DNA from: Rhodoplanes serenus
Lineage (GTDB): Bacteria > Pseudomonadota > Alphaproteobacteria > Rhizobiales > Xanthobacteraceae
Assembly: GCA_945897515.1 (NCBI GenBank)
Contig: CAMDFO010000023.1
Location: 1-61,994 of the forward strand
Direction of reading: 5' to 3'
DNA: 61,994 nt
How positions within the stretch are numbered: the first letter of the stretch is position 1; each line of letters begins with the position of its first letter. The position numbers were made by a program, and so were the translations under genes. A model generated the notes under the pieces. That model was not told where the DNA came from, did not search any database, and worked only from the letters and a program-made list of their open reading frames with translations. Of the stretch, positions 16,169-24,557 are shown one piece after another.

Positions 16169-17158
16169 TCACTGCGTGCCCCGCAGGCCGATCTTGTCCA
16201 CCAGCGCGCCCCACTTCGCGCGCTCGGCCTTGATGTAGTCGTTCATGCCTTGGATCGAAGGCGACTCGAAGGGGATCAGGCCGATGTCAGCCGTCCGCTT
16301 CTTCATCTCCGGGTCGCTCATGATTTTCTTCATCTCGGCGTGCAGCCGGTCGGCAATATCCTTTGGCGTCTTCGACGGGACCATCAGGACATGCCAGGAC
16401 ACCGCCTCGAAATCCGGCGCGCCGGAGACTTCCGCGAACGGCGGCACCTCGGGCAGGAGCGGCAAGCGCTGCAACGACGAGACCGCAAGCGCCCTCAGCT
16501 TTCCGTCCTTGATCGCCGGGATCGAGGCGCCCGCCTCGACGAAGCCGGACTGGACATGTCCGGCAACCAGATCGGTGACCGACTGGCCGGTGGTGCGATA
16601 GGGGACGTGGTTGGCATCAAAGCCGAAGCGCTGCTTGGCGAACTCCATCGAGATGTGCTGGAACGCGCCCGCCCCGACCGAGGCATAGCTGAACGGCGGC
16701 TTGGCCTGCTTAGCCTGCGCGATAAACTCCTGCACAGTCTTGGCTGGCACATTCGGGGTCACCACCAGGATCAGCGGCGACTTCACATACAGGCTGATCG
16801 GCGTGAAATCGTTTTCCGGGCTGTAGTTGAGCTGCTTGTAAAGCCACTGGTTGATCGACAGAGCGCCGCTTGTCAGCACGACGAGCGTATGCCCATCCGC
16901 CGGCGATTGCGCCACTTGCGTTGCGGCCAGCATGGTCGCGGCGCCGGGCTTGTTTTCCACGATCACCGGCCTGCCGAGCGCCTGTGAAAGCTTTTCTGCA
17001 TACAGGCGCACCAGGATGTCCATGCCGGTGCCGGGGCCGAGCGGCAGCACGATGGTGACGTTCCGCGTCGGATAGCCCTGGGACTGCGCCGGCGAAACCA
17101 GACCGAGCGTTACAAGCGACAGCGCCGTCAAAGCGCATCGTGCGGCCGACCCGAACAT
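16169..17158 (-). CDS. Bug/TctC family tripartite tricarboxylate transporter substrate-binding protein (1)
   Basis: A 329-residue periplasmic binding protein with a signal peptide (about residues 1-27) and a strong GGGGAGG ribosome site. The Bug-family hallmarks are VTIVLPLGPGTGMD and PVIVENKPGAATM. These proteins bind carboxylates or aromatic acids for TctAB-type permeases, but no tctA or tctB gene is in the window. First gene of the operon that continues with LigB, LigA, SDR and Rieske oxygenase, so its ligand is probably the aromatic growth substrate. Confidence 0.9.
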   Translation of the reverse strand: MFGSAARCALTALSLVTLGLVSPAQSQGYPTRNVTIVLPLGPGTGMDILVRLYAEKLSQALGRPVIVENKPGAATMLAATQVAQSPADGHTLVVLTSGALSINQWLYKQLNYSPENDFTPISLYVKSPLILVVTPNVPAKTVQEFIAQAKQAKPPFSYASVGAGAFQHISMEFAKQRFGFDANHVPYRTTGQSVTDLVAGHVQSGFVEAGASIPAIKDGKLRALAVSSLQRLPLLPEVPPFAEVSGAPDFEAVSWHVLMVPSKTPKDIADRLHAEMKKIMSDPEMKKRTADIGLIPFESPSIQGMNDYIKAERAKWGALVDKIGLRGTQ

Positions 17159-17345
17159 CGTGTTTCCTCCCCTTGGGGCGCCCGATCGGCGCCATTCTTG
17201 GCTTTTTGCGAATAAGAACGAGTTTCCACAACAGCATAAGTGGGCCTCCGCCCGCGAACAAGCACTTGGCGCTGGCTCAAACGTCGCATTATCTGATGTT
17301 GGCGGCTGCCGGATGTGCAGCTTTCAAGGGCTGCGGGAAGGCGCG

Positions 17346-18716
17346 ATGCAGAGCCAGAAAGAAAAGGTCGCGCTCGGGTCGATCATGGCCTCCGCCGGAC
17401 TGACCGTCGGCAAGATGGTGGTCGGCATCATGTCCGGCTCGCTCGCGATCCTGTCCGAAGCCGCGCATTCGTTCATCGACCTGATTGCAACGGTCATGAC
17501 CTATTTCGCCGTACGCATCTCCGGGAAGCCGGCCGACGAGGAACACCACTACGGTCACGGCAAGGTCGAGAGCGTGACCGCGCTTGCGGAGACGGCGCTG
17601 CTATTCGTGCTGTCCGGCGTGGTGATCTGGGAGGCCGCGCAACGGCTGTACGGCGGACACGGACACGCCGTCCAGGCGTCGCTGTGGGCGTTCGGCGTCA
17701 TTATCGTTTCCATCGTGGTTGATTTCTTCCGGGCACGCCTGCTCAACCGCGTCGCGGAGGAAACCGCCAGCGACGCCCTCGAAGCCGACGCGTTGCATTT
17801 CAGCTCGGACATGTGGTCCTCGATCGCGGTGCTGTTGGGACTGGGCGGCGTGGCGCTGGGGTTTGCCTGGGCCGACGCCGCCGCCGCCATGGTGGTGGCG
17901 CTGTTCGTCTGCCTCGCCGGCTGGAGGCTCGGGCGGCGCACCATCGACACCCTCACCGACACCGCACCCGTGGGCTCCGCCAAGACCGTGACCCGCATCG
18001 CCTCGCGCGTCGCCGGCGTGGTGGCGATCGAACGCGTGCGGGTGCGCCCGGTGGGCGACAAGATATTCGTCGAGATCGTAGTAGCCGTGAGCCGGGCCCT
18101 GCCGCTCGACCGGGTCGAAGCGCTCAAGGCGGAAATCGCCGACGCGGTGCGGGCCGAGATGCCCCGTGCCGAGGTGAGCGTGACCACGCAGCCGCGCGCG
18201 CTCGACGACGAGTCCGCGATCGAACGCGTCATGGTCACCGCCCGCAACCAGGCGCTGGCGGTCCATCACGTCACCGTGCATGACATCGCGGGACGGCGAT
18301 CGGTGTCGCTCGATCTCGAGGTCGACCGCAAGCTGGCGCTCGGTACCGCGCACGAGATCGCCGACCGGCTGGAAGCGGCATTGCGGGACGAGTTGGGACC
18401 TGGCGTCGAGATCGATACCCACATCGAGCCGCTACAGCCGCCCGAGGCTGCCGGCCGCGAAGCGCCCCCCGAACGGGTCAGGGCGGTCGAGCAGACGCTG
18501 GCCGAGATCGCAGCGGAAAGCAGCATGATCCGCGACGTGCACAATGTGCGGGTGCGCGAGACCGACGAGGGCGAAATCGTCAACTTCCATTGCCGCGCAG
18601 ACCCGGCGCTCGCGGTCCAGGCGGTGCACGAGAAGGTCGACGAGGTCGAGCGTGCGCTGCGCCGGCGGTCGCCGTCGATCAAGCGGGTGATCGGTCACGC
18701 CGAGCCGCGGCGGTAG
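17346..18716 (+). CDS. Cation diffusion facilitator with three C-terminal domains
   Basis: A 456-residue CDF exporter; the ATG at 17346 has GGGAAGG upstream. The six-helix part (about residues 10-210) carries the metal-site pairs HSFID and HFSSD (His-x3-Asp in TM2 and TM5), usual for Zn/Cd transporters, plus EEHHYGHGKVES after TM2. The cytoplasmic part is long: three successive ferredoxin-like segments (roughly 215-295, 300-370 and 380-455) where most CDFs have one ZT-dimer domain. Divergent from the Bug gene at 17158. Confidence 0.87.
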   Translation: MQSQKEKVALGSIMASAGLTVGKMVVGIMSGSLAILSEAAHSFIDLIATVMTYFAVRISGKPADEEHHYGHGKVESVTALAETALLFVLSGVVIWEAAQRLYGGHGHAVQASLWAFGVIIVSIVVDFFRARLLNRVAEETASDALEADALHFSSDMWSSIAVLLGLGGVALGFAWADAAAAMVVALFVCLAGWRLGRRTIDTLTDTAPVGSAKTVTRIASRVAGVVAIERVRVRPVGDKIFVEIVVAVSRALPLDRVEALKAEIADAVRAEMPRAEVSVTTQPRALDDESAIERVMVTARNQALAVHHVTVHDIAGRRSVSLDLEVDRKLALGTAHEIADRLEAALRDELGPGVEIDTHIEPLQPPEAAGREAPPERVRAVEQTLAEIAAESSMIRDVHNVRVRETDEGEIVNFHCRADPALAVQAVHEKVDEVERALRRRSPSIKRVIGHAEPRR

Positions 18717-18797
18717 CGGCCATGCCCAAGCTTCAGGCGACCGGCGTGACGTGCATACTCGGCACAGCCGTTGCATGGCATGGGCAGGAGGTGTGCC

Positions 18798-19124
18798 ATG
18801 CCCTACGTCCGCGCCTTGGTGCCGTTCCGCGATCTGCTGATACCCGGCGTGCTTGCCGCAGCCGGCCTCGCGTTCCTGTTGATTTGGTCGCAGCCGAGGC
18901 CGTCATCCCCGCTGTTCAATTCGCATTGCGACGGCTCGGATGCCGAGGCAAGCGCGGTGATCGCCCTTCTCGTGGCTGACCGGAGCGACATGGCCCGTGC
19001 GCTGACAAGCGATGCACTGTTTCGTCTCAAGCGCGCGCGGACGTACTGCCGCCACGGTTTTGTCGGTCTCGCCAAGGCAGATTATGACGCGTTGCTGAGC
19101 AAGCGCTTCGAAATCAGGCAGTGA
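18798..19124 (+). CDS. Small membrane-anchored protein of unknown function
   Basis: A 108-residue protein starting MPYVRALVPFRDLL, chosen for the GGAGG site 7 bases upstream. One hydrophobic segment (about residues 12-31) is followed by a short soluble domain with two cysteines (in NSHCDGSD and RTYCRHG), probably periplasmic and possibly disulfide-linked. I do not recognise the family. It converges on the next Bug gene with seven bases between stops. Confidence 0.6.
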   Translation: MPYVRALVPFRDLLIPGVLAAAGLAFLLIWSQPRPSSPLFNSHCDGSDAEASAVIALLVADRSDMARALTSDALFRLKRARTYCRHGFVGLAKADYDALLSKRFEIRQ

Positions 19125-19131
19125 CGCGGCG

Positions 19132-20106
19132 CTAGTTGCCTCCGATGCCCGCCGCACGCAGCATCGCGCTGTTGCTTGCGACCTCGGCCTTGAGCTGCGC
19201 GTCGAATTCGTCCGGCGTCTTGAGACCGATCTCGACGCCTTGTTTGCTGAGCCGGGCGGCGAGCTCCGGATTTTGCAGAACCCGGGCGATGTCCGCGCTG
19301 ACCTTGTTGAGGATCGGCTTCGGCGTGCCGGCTGGCGCCAGCACCCCGAACCAGGATTCATACTTGTAGTCCGGCATGCCGGATTCAATCACGGTCGGCA
19401 CGTCCGGCAGCACTGCGGTGCGCTTGTCCCTGGCGATCGCCATCGCCCGTATCTTGCCGCTGTTGTGCAGCTCGGTCGCCAGATGAACGCTGAGGAAGAA
19501 CAAATGCGAGTCGCCGCGCATCACGCTGGTGATCGCCTCCGGCGCACCGCGCTGCGGAATATGCACGATATTGATCTTGGCGGTCTGCTTGAGGACCTCC
19601 GCCCCGAGATACGACGTGCTGGCGAGACCGGCCGACGCAAAATTCATCTCACCCGGCTTGGCACGCGCCAGCGCGATCCATTCGGGGAGATTCTTCGCGG
19701 ACAGGTTGGGCGGGATGATCAACGCCTGCGGCACCGAGGCGACGGGCGTCACGCCGACGAAATCCTTGGCGGGATCGAACGGCAGGTTGGGGTTCACCAC
19801 CGCGGCGATGGTGTGGCCGTTGGAGGTGAGCATCAGCGTGTAGCCGTCCGCGGCGCTCTTGGCCACGCTGTTGGTACCGGCGATGCCGGGGCGGTTTTCG
19901 ACCACCACCGTCTGTTTCCACAGCTTGGTCAGTTCATCGGACAACACGCGCGCCAGGCTGTCCGTGCTGCTGCCGGCGGAGAACGGCACGACGATGCGCA
20001 CGGTTTGATTGGGATATGTCGCCGGGTCTGAAGTCTGAGCCGATAAGCCGGATGCCGACACCAACAATGCCGCGCACGCCACCCACGCTGATGCAAGCTT
20101 TGCCAC
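19132..20106 (-). CDS. Bug/TctC family substrate-binding protein (2)
   Basis: A 324-residue periplasmic binding protein with signal peptide, starting at GTG with CTGGGAGA upstream. It shows VRIVVPFSAGSSTDSLARV, VVVENRPGIAGTNSVAKSA and YTLMLTSNGHTI. It is closely related to the next gene (20254-21216), sharing the same TSNGHT and PFDPAKDF-type motifs, so the two look like a tandem duplication. Ligand unknown. Confidence 0.9.
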   Translation of the reverse strand: MAKLASAWVACAALLVSASGLSAQTSDPATYPNQTVRIVVPFSAGSSTDSLARVLSDELTKLWKQTVVVENRPGIAGTNSVAKSAADGYTLMLTSNGHTIAAVVNPNLPFDPAKDFVGVTPVASVPQALIIPPNLSAKNLPEWIALARAKPGEMNFASAGLASTSYLGAEVLKQTAKINIVHIPQRGAPEAITSVMRGDSHLFFLSVHLATELHNSGKIRAMAIARDKRTAVLPDVPTVIESGMPDYKYESWFGVLAPAGTPKPILNKVSADIARVLQNPELAARLSKQGVEIGLKTPDEFDAQLKAEVASNSAMLRAAGIGGN

Positions 20107-20205
20107 AATGAATCTCCCAGGTTTCGCGATCCGCTCTGCCGGCGGTTATCGTTCGCCGGGTCAGTCTAGAACCGTTTCTCGTGCTCGGCCAGGACGCCAA
20201 AAGCA

Positions 20206-20235
20206 AATGGCCGGCAGCGGATGCTGCCGGCCATT
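20206..20235 (-). terminator. Intrinsic terminator after Bug protein 3
   Basis: A perfect 13-bp stem (AATGGCCGGCAGC at 20206-20218, GCTGCCGGCCATT at 20223-20235) with a GGAT loop lies 18 bases past the stop at 20254. On the minus strand it is followed by TTGCTTTTGG, so it probably ends the 24423-to-20254 operon. Confidence 0.65.
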
Positions 20236-20253
20236 CAGTCCGTATCGCGGGAC

Positions 20254-21216
20254 TTATTGCGCGCCGATGCCCGCTGCCTTGAACGTCTCGGTCAAAGCGG
20301 CAGTTTCATCCCGGATGATCTTATCCATGGCCGCCGGCGTGTCGGAGACGCCGATGAGGAATTGCTTCGCGAGCTTTTCCTTGACCTCGGGCGTTTTTAG
20401 CACCTCAGCCCAGTCCTTGCTGATCTTCTCGACGATCGGCTTCGGCACGGCCGCCTGCGTGATCAGGCCAAACCAGGAGTCGTAGACGAAGGGCAATCCG
20501 GCCTGTGTGAACGTCGGAACGTCCGGCATTTCCGGAATGCGCTGCGCCGTCGCCGCAGCGATCGCGCGGACTTTGCCGGCCGCCGATTGATCGCGCGCCA
20601 GATTGACCGGGGCGAAATAGAACTGGGCGTCGCCGCGGATCACAGCCGTCACAGCGTCAGGCGCGCTACGGAAGGGCACGTGAACGATGTTGATGCCCGC
20701 GGCCCGCCGGAACTGCGCGCCGGCGATGAACGTGGTGCTGGCGAGGCCGGGCGACGAGAAGTTGAGCTTGCCGGGCTGTGCCTTGGCGAGGTCGATGACC
20801 TCCTTGAGAGTCTTTGCAGGAACCTCCGGATGGCTGATCAGGAACAGCGGAGCCGAACCGATGCGGGTGATGCCGGCGAAATCCTTTACCGGATCGAACG
20901 GCGGATCCTTGGTCACCAGACCCGCAACCGTATGGCCGTTTGACGTCAGGACGAGAGTGTGGCCGTCGGGCGGCGCCTTGGCGGCGGCGGCCGTGCCCGC
21001 AAGCCCGGGCCGGTTCTCGACGATGACCTGCTGGTTCCAGCGCCGCCCCATCTCGTCCGCGAAGATGCGCGCCAGAATATCGGTCACGCTGCCGGCGCCG
21101 AACGGCACCACAATGGTGACGCGCTGGTTCGGATAATTCTGCGCTGATACCGGCGCGGCCGCAAAGCCCGCAGCCAGAATGGCCGCGACGCCGAATACGA
21201 GTTTAATCTGTTTCAT
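20254..21216 (-). CDS. Bug/TctC family substrate-binding protein (3)
   Basis: A 320-residue periplasmic binding protein beginning MKQIKLVFGVAAILAAG, with a signal peptide ending at SAQ near residue 25 and an excellent GGAGGAG ribosome site. VTIVVPFGAGSVTDILARIF and VIVENRPGLAGTAAAAKAPP are family marks. Upstream, 23 bases away, is an FAD oxidoreductase and then a Tat-exported amidohydrolase, all in one direction, so this protein probably imports or senses the compound those enzymes act on. Confidence 0.9.
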   Translation of the reverse strand: MKQIKLVFGVAAILAAGFAAAPVSAQNYPNQRVTIVVPFGAGSVTDILARIFADEMGRRWNQQVIVENRPGLAGTAAAAKAPPDGHTLVLTSNGHTVAGLVTKDPPFDPVKDFAGITRIGSAPLFLISHPEVPAKTLKEVIDLAKAQPGKLNFSSPGLASTTFIAGAQFRRAAGINIVHVPFRSAPDAVTAVIRGDAQFYFAPVNLARDQSAAGKVRAIAAATAQRIPEMPDVPTFTQAGLPFVYDSWFGLITQAAVPKPIVEKISKDWAEVLKTPEVKEKLAKQFLIGVSDTPAAMDKIIRDETAALTETFKAAGIGAQ

Positions 21217-21239
21217 CAGGTCTCCTCCTGCGGATTGAG

Positions 21240-22856
21240 CTATTTCGCGAGCGCGCCGATCGGCTTTCTGCTCGTCTTGCGTGCCACGGCCTCGTCCAGA
21301 CTCATACCAAAGTCCTTTAGCATGACCGCGGCGGCATTTCGCCCCGGACCGCCTGAGATCGAGCCGCCCGGATGGGTCGTCGATCCGGTCTGGTACAGGC
21401 CGGGGATCGGCATCCGATGCTGGGCCCAGCCGGGTGCGGGCCGCAGCGCCGCCGCCTGTGCGGCGTTCTGCGCGCCGCCGTGACAACTGCCATGCCAATT
21501 GTGTGGATTGCGGCGTTCAAGATCGAGCGGGCTTTCGACCACGCGGGCAAGAATCTTGTCGTCGGTCAGGTTGGGCGAAAACCGGCGCAGCCAGTTCAGG
21601 TTAGCCTCGGCGACTTCGTCCTTGATGTTGTCCCAGTGGGCAGGCCCTTCCTTCAAGTCGTAGGGCTGCATCCCGATGATCTTGATGGTGTGGTGCCCGG
21701 GCGGCGCCTGGGTCGGATCGCCGATGCTGGGGCTGACCGCTAGCAGCACCGGCTCCTCAACATTCGCAGCGCCGCGGGCAAAATCGTAGCCCATGCGCAG
21801 AGCACGCGTCGGCTCGGACAGCATCGCGCAAGCAATCGGTGTAATCGTCCCGCCGTCGCCCTTGAAGGTCATAGGCTCGGAGGTCGCGTAGTGCGACACG
21901 AACAGCGTCGGCCCGCCCTGCCAGGTCTCGACCCCGTCGACGAAGTCCTGCGCCCATTGCTCGCGCGGCGCCATCTCGATCAGGTGCTTGATGTGGACGG
22001 TCGAGAGCACGGCCTTGTCCGCGCGGTACGAAGACCCGTCGGCGCATTCGACGCCCGCGCATTTGCCGTTCTCTACGATCAGGCGCTCGACCATCTTGCC
22101 GGTCAGGGCTACGCCACCATGGTCCTCGATAATGCGCACCAGCATCTCGGTGAGCACGCCGGAGCCGCCCTTGGGAATGCACCAGCTCCAGCGCTGCCGG
22201 CCCCAGACCAGCGAATAGGCGAGCCGTCCGGTCATCGGCCATTCAGGCGGCGTCACCGTCTGGAACGCCATCCAGAGCATGAAGCAGCGCGAGTGATCGT
22301 CCTCGAAATTGTCGCGGATGATCTCCCATGCCGACTGGGCCTGACGGCGCAGCCACTTTTTGCCATCGGGATGCTCGTTCAGCCGGTCGTTGATCGGCTT
22401 GCCGAATCCGATCGGCGTATAGGACGCCGCATCGAACAACGGCTTGATCGCATCGTATTCCGCGATCATCCGCCGGTAGGCGTCGGCGTCCTTCCGGGAG
22501 AACTTGGCGAACTGCTCGATGGTCCGCTCGATGTCGTGGTACTGCGTGAGATAGCTGCCGTCGAGGAACGGCGCGTGGCAGACGATCTCGGGTTGGATGT
22601 ATTCGAGCCCGTAGTCCGACGCGAGGCCAAGCTCGTCGTTGCGCATCATCGGACTGTCTTGCAGGATGACGTGCGCGGTGCCGCAGGAATCGTGCCGGAA
22701 GCCCGGCAGCGTCAGCTCTTCGGTGACGACATTGCCGCCCAGGATCGGGCGGCCCTCCAGAACGAGACAACGGTAGCCCGCCTTCGAAAGATAGGCCGCT
22801 GCGACCAGGCTGTTGTGCCCTGCCCCTGCCACGACGATGTCGAAACGCTCTGCCAT
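21240..22856 (-). CDS. Phytoene-desaturase-like NAD(P)/FAD-dependent oxidoreductase
   Basis: A 538-residue flavoprotein. The FAD motif is VVAGAGHNSLVAAAYLSKAG near residue 8, followed by VLEGRPILGGNVVTEE; the C-terminal FAD-binding signature is PGLYQTGSTTHPGGSISGGP. The architecture matches CrtI/PYROXD2-like amine oxidase-type flavoproteins, which dehydrogenate or isomerise diverse substrates. Carotenoid synthesis is not implied, as no other crt gene is near. Second gene of the amidohydrolase-oxidoreductase-Bug operon. Confidence 0.82.
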   Translation of the reverse strand: MAERFDIVVAGAGHNSLVAAAYLSKAGYRCLVLEGRPILGGNVVTEELTLPGFRHDSCGTAHVILQDSPMMRNDELGLASDYGLEYIQPEIVCHAPFLDGSYLTQYHDIERTIEQFAKFSRKDADAYRRMIAEYDAIKPLFDAASYTPIGFGKPINDRLNEHPDGKKWLRRQAQSAWEIIRDNFEDDHSRCFMLWMAFQTVTPPEWPMTGRLAYSLVWGRQRWSWCIPKGGSGVLTEMLVRIIEDHGGVALTGKMVERLIVENGKCAGVECADGSSYRADKAVLSTVHIKHLIEMAPREQWAQDFVDGVETWQGGPTLFVSHYATSEPMTFKGDGGTITPIACAMLSEPTRALRMGYDFARGAANVEEPVLLAVSPSIGDPTQAPPGHHTIKIIGMQPYDLKEGPAHWDNIKDEVAEANLNWLRRFSPNLTDDKILARVVESPLDLERRNPHNWHGSCHGGAQNAAQAAALRPAPGWAQHRMPIPGLYQTGSTTHPGGSISGGPGRNAAAVMLKDFGMSLDEAVARKTSRKPIGALAK

Positions 22857-22879
22857 ACCCGTTCAATCCCATGAATCGT

Positions 22880-22907
22880 CATGGCCGGGCAACACAGCCC
22901 GGCCATG
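22880..22907 (-). other. Stem-loop in the amidohydrolase / oxidoreductase spacer
   Basis: An 11-bp perfect stem (CATGGCCGGGC and GCCCGGCCATG) with a six-base loop lies between the amidohydrolase stop (22924) and the oxidoreductase start (22856). There is no T tract on the minus side, so it is more likely an mRNA processing or stability element than a terminator. Confidence 0.4.
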
Positions 22908-22923
22908 CAAGTTTCGAGCGGTT

Positions 22924-24423
22924 CTAGATCCTCGTGTCAGGCACGCCAGCTGCCTTGTAGGCGCGCTCCTGCGCCTGCCGGCCGATCCGGTTGATCCGGT
23001 TCATGTCCACGCCGACAAGCTGCCCGTTGCGCTTCACCACCTTGCCGCCGATCAGCACGGTGTCGACATTCTGCGGCCCCATGCTGGTCACCACCGCGCC
23101 GACCGCGTTGTTCACCGGCATGACGTTGAGCCGGTCGGTGCGCAGCAGAATGACGTCGGCCTCCTTGCCGGGCGTCAGCGTGCCGACCTTGCGTTCGAGG
23201 CCGTTGGCGCGCGCCCCCTCGATGGTGGCGAATTCCAGCACGTCACGGGCCTTCAGGAACGCCGGTGCATTGCTATCGCCTGCATTCCGGCGCGCCCAGG
23301 CCTGGGTTTTCTGCAGCGAGAAGATCGATCGCATCTGCGTGAAGAAATCGCTCGGAACGGAGGTCTCCACGTCGACGCTGAGGCTCGGCCGCACGCCGAA
23401 ATCGATGGCCCGCTGGGTCGGCGGATTGCCGTGGCCCATCAGCATTTCCACATAGCCGGCGATCGAGACGGTGCCGCCGGAATCCTTGATCAGTTTCCAC
23501 TCGGTGTTGTTCAGTTCGCAGCAGTGGACATAAGTCGTGTCGGATTTCAACGGCTCGACGGCGTGCAGCTTTTCCAGCAACCCGCTGCGGCCGATTGGAC
23601 CCGTTCCGACGTGGACCGTAATCCTCGCACCGACATCGCGCGCCGCTTTCCAGATCGCGGTGATCTCCTCGGGCGTTCCCAGCGGCGACGCCAGGAACAG
23701 GGTGAGCAGTTGATCGTCGCTGTTGAAATACTGCTTGCGCAGCCGCGCGATGTCGCCGGGATATTTGTGCTTGGACGCTTCCTTCCAATTACCGGAGACG
23801 GTCTGCGGCGTGCCGTAAGCGAACGCCGCACGCACGCCGGACTCCTGCAGGCCCTTGATCGAGGCGTCGGTGTGCTCCGGCGAGTTGTGGATGTGCGACC
23901 AGTCGAGCACGGTGGTGACACCGACGTCGATGCAGCCGAGCCCGCTGAGCAGGTTGGCGGCGTAGTTGTCGTCGGGCGTAAAGTTCGCACCGAACTTGCG
24001 CTGGACAAGCTGGATGTAGTCCATCAGCGAGCCATCCGGCAGCACGTTGCGCAGGAAGCCTTGCCACATGTGGCGGTGGGTATCGACGAAACCCGGCATC
24101 ACGATCGACTTCGAGGCGTCGATCACCTGCGCCCCGGCGGCGCTGAGGTTTGGCCCGACCGCCTTGATCTTGGTGCCTTCGATCAGCACGTCGGCGCGCT
24201 CGAAGTCGCCAACCGCACGGTCGAGCGAAAGCACGCAGCCCCCCTTGAGCAGGATCGGCCGCCCTGGTTTGACGGCGCGCGGCGCGGCTTGCGCCTCGCC
24301 AACCACACTCGCGGCGAGCACAGGTGCAGCGGCCACCGCCGCAGTGGAGCAAAGGAATTGACGTCGCGACAAGCCGCTACGCGGCATGCAGCAAGCACAG
24401 CCGGAATCGAACGCATGTGTCAT
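22924..24423 (-). CDS. Tat-exported amidohydrolase (chlorohydrolase/cytosine-deaminase-like)
   Basis: A 499-residue protein. The N-terminus has a twin-arginine signal (LSRRQFLC at residues 18-25, then a hydrophobic stretch ending near AQA at 45-47). The metal site shows DTHRH (His116, His118), VHVGTG, VHCCEL and SVDVET, as in the AtzB/TrzA/SsnA branch of amidohydrolases. The enzyme would fold with its metal in the cytoplasm and act in the periplasm. Reaction (deamination, dehalogenation or hydrolysis) unknown. Leads an operon with the FAD oxidoreductase and Bug protein 3; divergent from pepN. Confidence 0.82.
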   Translation of the reverse strand: MTHAFDSGCACCMPRSGLSRRQFLCSTAAVAAAPVLAASVVGEAQAAPRAVKPGRPILLKGGCVLSLDRAVGDFERADVLIEGTKIKAVGPNLSAAGAQVIDASKSIVMPGFVDTHRHMWQGFLRNVLPDGSLMDYIQLVQRKFGANFTPDDNYAANLLSGLGCIDVGVTTVLDWSHIHNSPEHTDASIKGLQESGVRAAFAYGTPQTVSGNWKEASKHKYPGDIARLRKQYFNSDDQLLTLFLASPLGTPEEITAIWKAARDVGARITVHVGTGPIGRSGLLEKLHAVEPLKSDTTYVHCCELNNTEWKLIKDSGGTVSIAGYVEMLMGHGNPPTQRAIDFGVRPSLSVDVETSVPSDFFTQMRSIFSLQKTQAWARRNAGDSNAPAFLKARDVLEFATIEGARANGLERKVGTLTPGKEADVILLRTDRLNVMPVNNAVGAVVTSMGPQNVDTVLIGGKVVKRNGQLVGVDMNRINRIGRQAQERAYKAAGVPDTRI

Positions 24424-24557
24424 GGCAACCTCCCCAGGGTGTAATTATGTTTTTCCGATGCTAGTCCTCCTCGTCCCGGCGATCTAGCAACGTGACTTCG
24501 CCCACCGACCCGGGCTAGATCGCCGCCCACCTTCAATTCTTGGGCAACTGACCACAA

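Noticed and set aside
21240-22856. Carotenoid biosynthesis call for the phytoene-desaturase-like protein
   Set aside because: No other crt-type gene is present, and the family includes many oxidoreductases of unrelated function; the neighbours are catabolic.
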